This document shows, piece after piece, positions 61,073 to 64,000 of a stretch of 64,000 nucleotides of DNA. Where the stretch lies: contig QGHH01000002.1 of the NCBI GenBank assembly GCA_003640645.1, positions 112,180 to 176,179 on the forward strand. Reading direction: 5' to 3'. This stretch comes from Fredinandcohnia aciditolerans (lineage in GTDB: Bacteria > Bacillota > Bacilli > Bacillales > Bacillaceae_L). Position 1 is the stretch's first letter, and each line of letters begins with the position of its first letter. The position numbers and the translations under genes are program-made. The notes below the pieces were generated by a model. That model saw nothing but the letters and a program-made list of their open reading frames with translations, had not been told where the DNA came from and searched no databases.

Positions 61073-62358
61073 TTGGAATTGTTGCTGACGATATAACTGG
61101 TGCAAATGATATTGGGATTATGTATAAGAAAGCTGGACTATTAACGGATGTGTATCCGTATGAGTATAGACATGACCTCTCGCAAAGAAAAATACTGCCA
61201 GAGGTTGCTGTAATTGATACGAATAGTCGGTTAGATTCGAAGGAAGAAGCCTACGATAAAGTATTTGAAAGTACGAAACGATTAAAGGAACTAGGTTATA
61301 AGCAATTTTTTAATAAAACATGTTCTGTTTTTAGAGGGAATATTGGGGCAGAATTTGATGCGATGCTTGATGCTTTAAATGAATCTTTTGCTGTTGTTGT
61401 ATTAGGATTTCCAAAGAACGGAAGAACTACGATTCACCAACAGCATTATGTGTACGGGAAGAAGTTAGACGAATCAAATTTCCGACACGACCCTGTTCAT
61501 CCAATGACAGAATCGAATATTGTGGATATTTTAAAATCCCAAACAACCCGAGTGGTAGACCATGTTGATATTTCTGTCATTCGAGAAGGCTATGAGGCTA
61601 TTAAAAAAGAGATTCAACGCAGACGTAACGATTGTCATTATTTAATTCTAGATGTAGAAGACCAATTTTCATTAGAAGAAATTGCTAAAGCAATCATTAA
61701 TGAGAAGGTCATTGCTGGTGCATCGGGTGTAGCAGAAGAACTTGCACGAGTAAGCTCACCTATAAATGGTAATGAGCAGGATTTGATCCAGCCAGCCCAA
61801 TATAATCAAGAGAATGCAGGCATTTTATGTGCTGCCGGTAGCTTGACTCCTCAAACCTTTGGACAAGTTGCGTTTATAAAAGAACAGGGTATTTCTTATA
61901 GAGAAATGGATACGACCAAGCTATTTAGTGATGATAAAGAAACATACTTAAAGGGACTTATTCAACATTTAGCTGAAACTGTAACTGCTGGAAGTGATGC
62001 ATTAGTTTATGCGTCCAATCAATCGGAATTGGTCGCTAAGACGAAGGAAATTGGAAAGGCAAAAGGCTTCAGTAATGAAGAGATTTCTAGAGTTGTTTCC
62101 AATTCCCTTGCCGATGTAGTGGCATCTGTAGTCAAGCAGACAGGTGTCGAGCGTATTTTATTAGCAGGTGGTGAAACCTCAGCATCTATTTGTCAGAAAT
62201 TAGGTATTAAGGGCTTGCGAGTACATGAGGAAATTGAGCCGGGACTACCTTCTTGTATTAGTATTGAGAAGCCCCATTACGTACTCGTATTAAAATCAGG
62301 AAGCTTCGGCGGAGTGGACTTTTTTGAAAAGGCTTTAAACCACTTGAAAGAATGTTAA
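61069..62358 (+). CDS. Four-carbon acid sugar kinase family protein (DUF1537)
   Basis: A 429-residue protein starting at ATG 61069 in an ATGA overlap with the aldolase. The N-terminal DUF1537 motif is GIVADDITGANDIGIMYKKA; the C-terminal nucleotide-binding domain has RILLAGGETSASICQKLGIK and VLVLKSGSFGGVDFFEKAL. Characterised members (OtnK, DtnK) phosphorylate 3-oxo-tetronates or D-threonate. The dehydrogenase and isomerase that usually complete that pathway are not in the window. Confidence 0.88.
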   Translation: MIGIVADDITGANDIGIMYKKAGLLTDVYPYEYRHDLSQRKILPEVAVIDTNSRLDSKEEAYDKVFESTKRLKELGYKQFFNKTCSVFRGNIGAEFDAMLDALNESFAVVVLGFPKNGRTTIHQQHYVYGKKLDESNFRHDPVHPMTESNIVDILKSQTTRVVDHVDISVIREGYEAIKKEIQRRRNDCHYLILDVEDQFSLEEIAKAIINEKVIAGASGVAEELARVSSPINGNEQDLIQPAQYNQENAGILCAAGSLTPQTFGQVAFIKEQGISYREMDTTKLFSDDKETYLKGLIQHLAETVTAGSDALVYASNQSELVAKTKEIGKAKGFSNEEISRVVSNSLADVVASVVKQTGVERILLAGGETSASICQKLGIKGLRVHEEIEPGLPSCISIEKPHYVLVLKSGSFGGVDFFEKALNHLKEC

Positions 62359-62388
62359 TCTCAAATTGAAAGAAATGAGGCTGTTACG

Positions 62389-63018
62389 ATGACGAAACAT
62401 TATTTAGAGCAACTGGTAAATCATTATCCTGAATTAGATTCCTGTATTCATGATGTCGAAAAGGCATACGAAACAATTAAAGCTAGCTATGAAAATAACG
62501 GAAAACTACTACTAGCTGGTAATGGTGGTAGTGCAGCTGATTGTGAACATATTGTTGGGGAATTAATGAAAGGATTTGTGTCTTCGAGAAAATTACCAGA
62601 AGAGGAACTTGAGCGTTTATACGAAGCCGGGGATGATGGGTCAATTGGAATGCACTTACAAGGAGCATTGCCAGCAATTTCCCTCGTAAGCCATTCAGCA
62701 TTAATGACTGCTTTTTCGAATGACGTTGCACCAGAGCTAGTATTTGCACAGCAAGTGTATGGCTATGGAAAAGAGAATGATATATTTCTAGGGATCAGTA
62801 CTTCTGGAAACTCAAAAAATATTATTCAAGCGGCAATTGTTGCAAAAGCAAAGGGATTAAAAACGATTTGTTTAACTGGAAAATCTGGAGGGCAATTAAA
62901 AGATATTTGCGATGTAACGATCCAAGTTCCTTATGAGGAAACCTATCGAATTCAAGAGCGTCATTTACCTGTTTACCATACGCTTTGTTTAATGTTAGAG
63001 GAGGAATTTTTCGGATGA
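62389..63018 (+). CDS. SIS-domain phosphosugar isomerase, GmhA-like
   Basis: A 209-residue SIS protein. LLLAGNGGSAADCEHIVGEL and LGISTSGNSKNIIQAAIVAK are the two phosphosugar-binding loops typical of GmhA (sedoheptulose 7-phosphate isomerase) and relatives. No heptose-biosynthesis genes are nearby, so in this operon it more likely isomerises a sugar phosphate from the degraded oligosaccharide. It overlaps the ROK kinase start by 4 bases. Confidence 0.87.
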   Translation: MTKHYLEQLVNHYPELDSCIHDVEKAYETIKASYENNGKLLLAGNGGSAADCEHIVGELMKGFVSSRKLPEEELERLYEAGDDGSIGMHLQGALPAISLVSHSALMTAFSNDVAPELVFAQQVYGYGKENDIFLGISTSGNSKNIIQAAIVAKAKGLKTICLTGKSGGQLKDICDVTIQVPYEETYRIQERHLPVYHTLCLMLEEEFFG

Positions 63019-63989
63019 AAAAGGTACTAGCTGGGTTTGATATCGGTGGAACAAAATGTGCTGTCGTATTAGGTGAAGAAGGACAAGACCAAACCATCCA
63101 ATTGTTGAAACGTCGTTCATTCCCAACTCCTACCAATCCTCATGATGCAATCAATAAATTAATGAACGAGTTATCATCCATGATCGAAGAGGAGAATGTG
63201 TCACTAGAAGCAATCGGAATTAGTTGTGGTGGTCCTTTAGATAGTAAAAGGGGTCTTATTCTTTCCCCTCCAAACCTCCCCAATTGGGATCGGATCGATA
63301 TTTTTACGCCTATTAAGGAGACGTTCAATGTACCTGTTGCCATGCAGAATGATGCAAACGCATGTGCATTAGCTGAATGGCAGTGGGGAGCAGGAGTAGG
63401 GTGTCAAAATATCATATTTTTAACATTTGGAACAGGAATGGGTGCAGGCCTCATTTTAAATGGTCAGTTGTATTCAGGAACGAATGATATGGCTGGTGAA
63501 GTTGGCCATATTCGATTAGAGGATGACGGTCCGGTTGGCTATGGAAAAACAGGTTCCTTCGAAGGCTTTTGTAGTGGAGGGGGAATTGCACGTCTTTCAC
63601 AAACGAAGGTTAAGGAATATTTGGAAGCTGGGAATACAACAATCATTTGTTCAGATGTAAATAACCTTGAAAAAGTAACGGCAAAATCAGTTGCAGAAGC
63701 GGCTTTCAAGGGGGATGAACTCGCCCTGGAGATTTATCAAAGCGTCGGCAAAAAACTAGGAAAAGGTATTAGTATTTTGTTAGATATATTGAATCCCGAA
63801 AAAGTGATTATTGGAAGTATTTATGCCCGACAGGAGGGGCTGTTGAGGGATTATATGTTAACCGAAATAAAAAAAGAAGCATTGCCACATACTGTTCAGG
63901 CATGTTCCATTGAAGCAGCAAAACTTCAGGAAACAGTGGGGGATTTAGCTTCCCTGTCAGTCGCAAAATATGCTGTAAATGGGAAATGA
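63015..63989 (+). CDS. ROK-family sugar kinase
   Basis: A 324-residue kinase. I chose ATG 63015, in an ATGA overlap and with AGAGGAGG upstream. The phosphate loop is LAGFDIGGTKCAVVLGE, the catalytic Asp is in NDANACALAEWQWG, and GEVGHIRLEDDGP holds the ROK His. The zinc motif CxCGxxGC is missing: the segment reads GYGKTGSFEGFCSGGG. Zinc-free ROK kinases exist, for instance among N-acetylmannosamine kinases. Likely phosphorylates a hexose such as mannose released by the mannosidase. It is the last complete gene of the window. Confidence 0.88.
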   Translation: MKKVLAGFDIGGTKCAVVLGEEGQDQTIQLLKRRSFPTPTNPHDAINKLMNELSSMIEEENVSLEAIGISCGGPLDSKRGLILSPPNLPNWDRIDIFTPIKETFNVPVAMQNDANACALAEWQWGAGVGCQNIIFLTFGTGMGAGLILNGQLYSGTNDMAGEVGHIRLEDDGPVGYGKTGSFEGFCSGGGIARLSQTKVKEYLEAGNTTIICSDVNNLEKVTAKSVAEAAFKGDELALEIYQSVGKKLGKGISILLDILNPEKVIIGSIYARQEGLLRDYMLTEIKKEALPHTVQACSIEAAKLQETVGDLASLSVAKYAVNGK

Positions 63990-64000
63990 ACAAGTGATGA

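Overview
The window comes from a low-GC Gram-positive bacterium, almost certainly a member of the Bacillaceae. The support is AT-rich DNA, strong AGGAGG-type ribosome binding sites, frequent TTG and GTG starts, a perfect catabolite-responsive element, a YesM/YesN two-component pair, a melR-melEDC-melA cluster in the Bacillus subtilis msmR-msmE-amyD-amyC-melA order, and dispersed GGGACAGGTCCC hairpins of the kind seen in soil bacilli. No rRNA, tRNA or phage genes were seen. Almost everything is catabolic: the window is a string of import-and-degrade cassettes, most with their own regulator.

Layout. 1-5166: hydantoinase/oxoprolinase subunits A (cut by the window edge) and B, a 48-residue membrane microprotein and a sodium:solute symporter. 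5392-10183 (minus strand): VanY-like carboxypeptidase, a lipoprotein, an ECF sigma factor with a large anti-sigma protein, and a DUF2062 membrane protein. 10599-16205: alpha-galactoside (melibiose/raffinose) operon. 16500-17024: DJ-1/PfpI protein. 17475-26375: an atypical receiver-AraC regulator, a BCCT transporter, a histidine ammonia-lyase homologue, then hutU, hutI and hutG. 27448-35930: amino-sugar ABC operon with NagB- and NagA-like enzymes, a LacI regulator and two dehydrogenases. 36268-45041: YesM/YesN pair, sugar ABC transporter, FAD oxidoreductase and YesL. 45388-47450: a 52-bp tandem repeat array split by an IS256-family element. 47748-50336: a DUF5317 protein, a 29-residue microprotein and a frameshifted GGDEF/HD-GYP protein. 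50678-63989: a LacI-controlled run with ABC transporter, GH38 alpha-mannosidase, FGGY kinase, GH32 fructosidase, class II aldolase, DUF1537 kinase, SIS isomerase and ROK kinase.

Most notable system. The histidine-degradation operon has a lyase that lacks the Ala-Ser-Gly triplet that forms the MIO cofactor of every true histidine ammonia-lyase, and has lost the neighbouring MIO-contacting residues. It keeps the substrate base Tyr53, His83, the carboxylate-binding Arg and the active-site Glu. Upstream is a BCCT (betaine/choline/carnitine type) transporter rather than the usual HutM permease. MIO-independent lyases of this fold are known (ergothionase, which releases trimethylamine from ergothioneine). 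The urocanate hydratase downstream looks ordinary. I therefore propose that this operon imports a trimethylated histidine, most simply hercynine (histidine betaine), eliminates trimethylamine to give urocanate, and feeds the normal hut pathway to glutamate. This is inference from sequence and context.

The non-coding DNA is also structured. There are nine GGGACA hairpins, five copies (one decayed) of a second element with a CCTGTACTAATCGGGC hairpin and TTCAAACAAACG palindromes that sit next to five of those hairpins, a GTCACAGTGACGC element, a perfect 46-bp palindrome inside the insertion sequence, and paired LacI-type operators in front of two operons.
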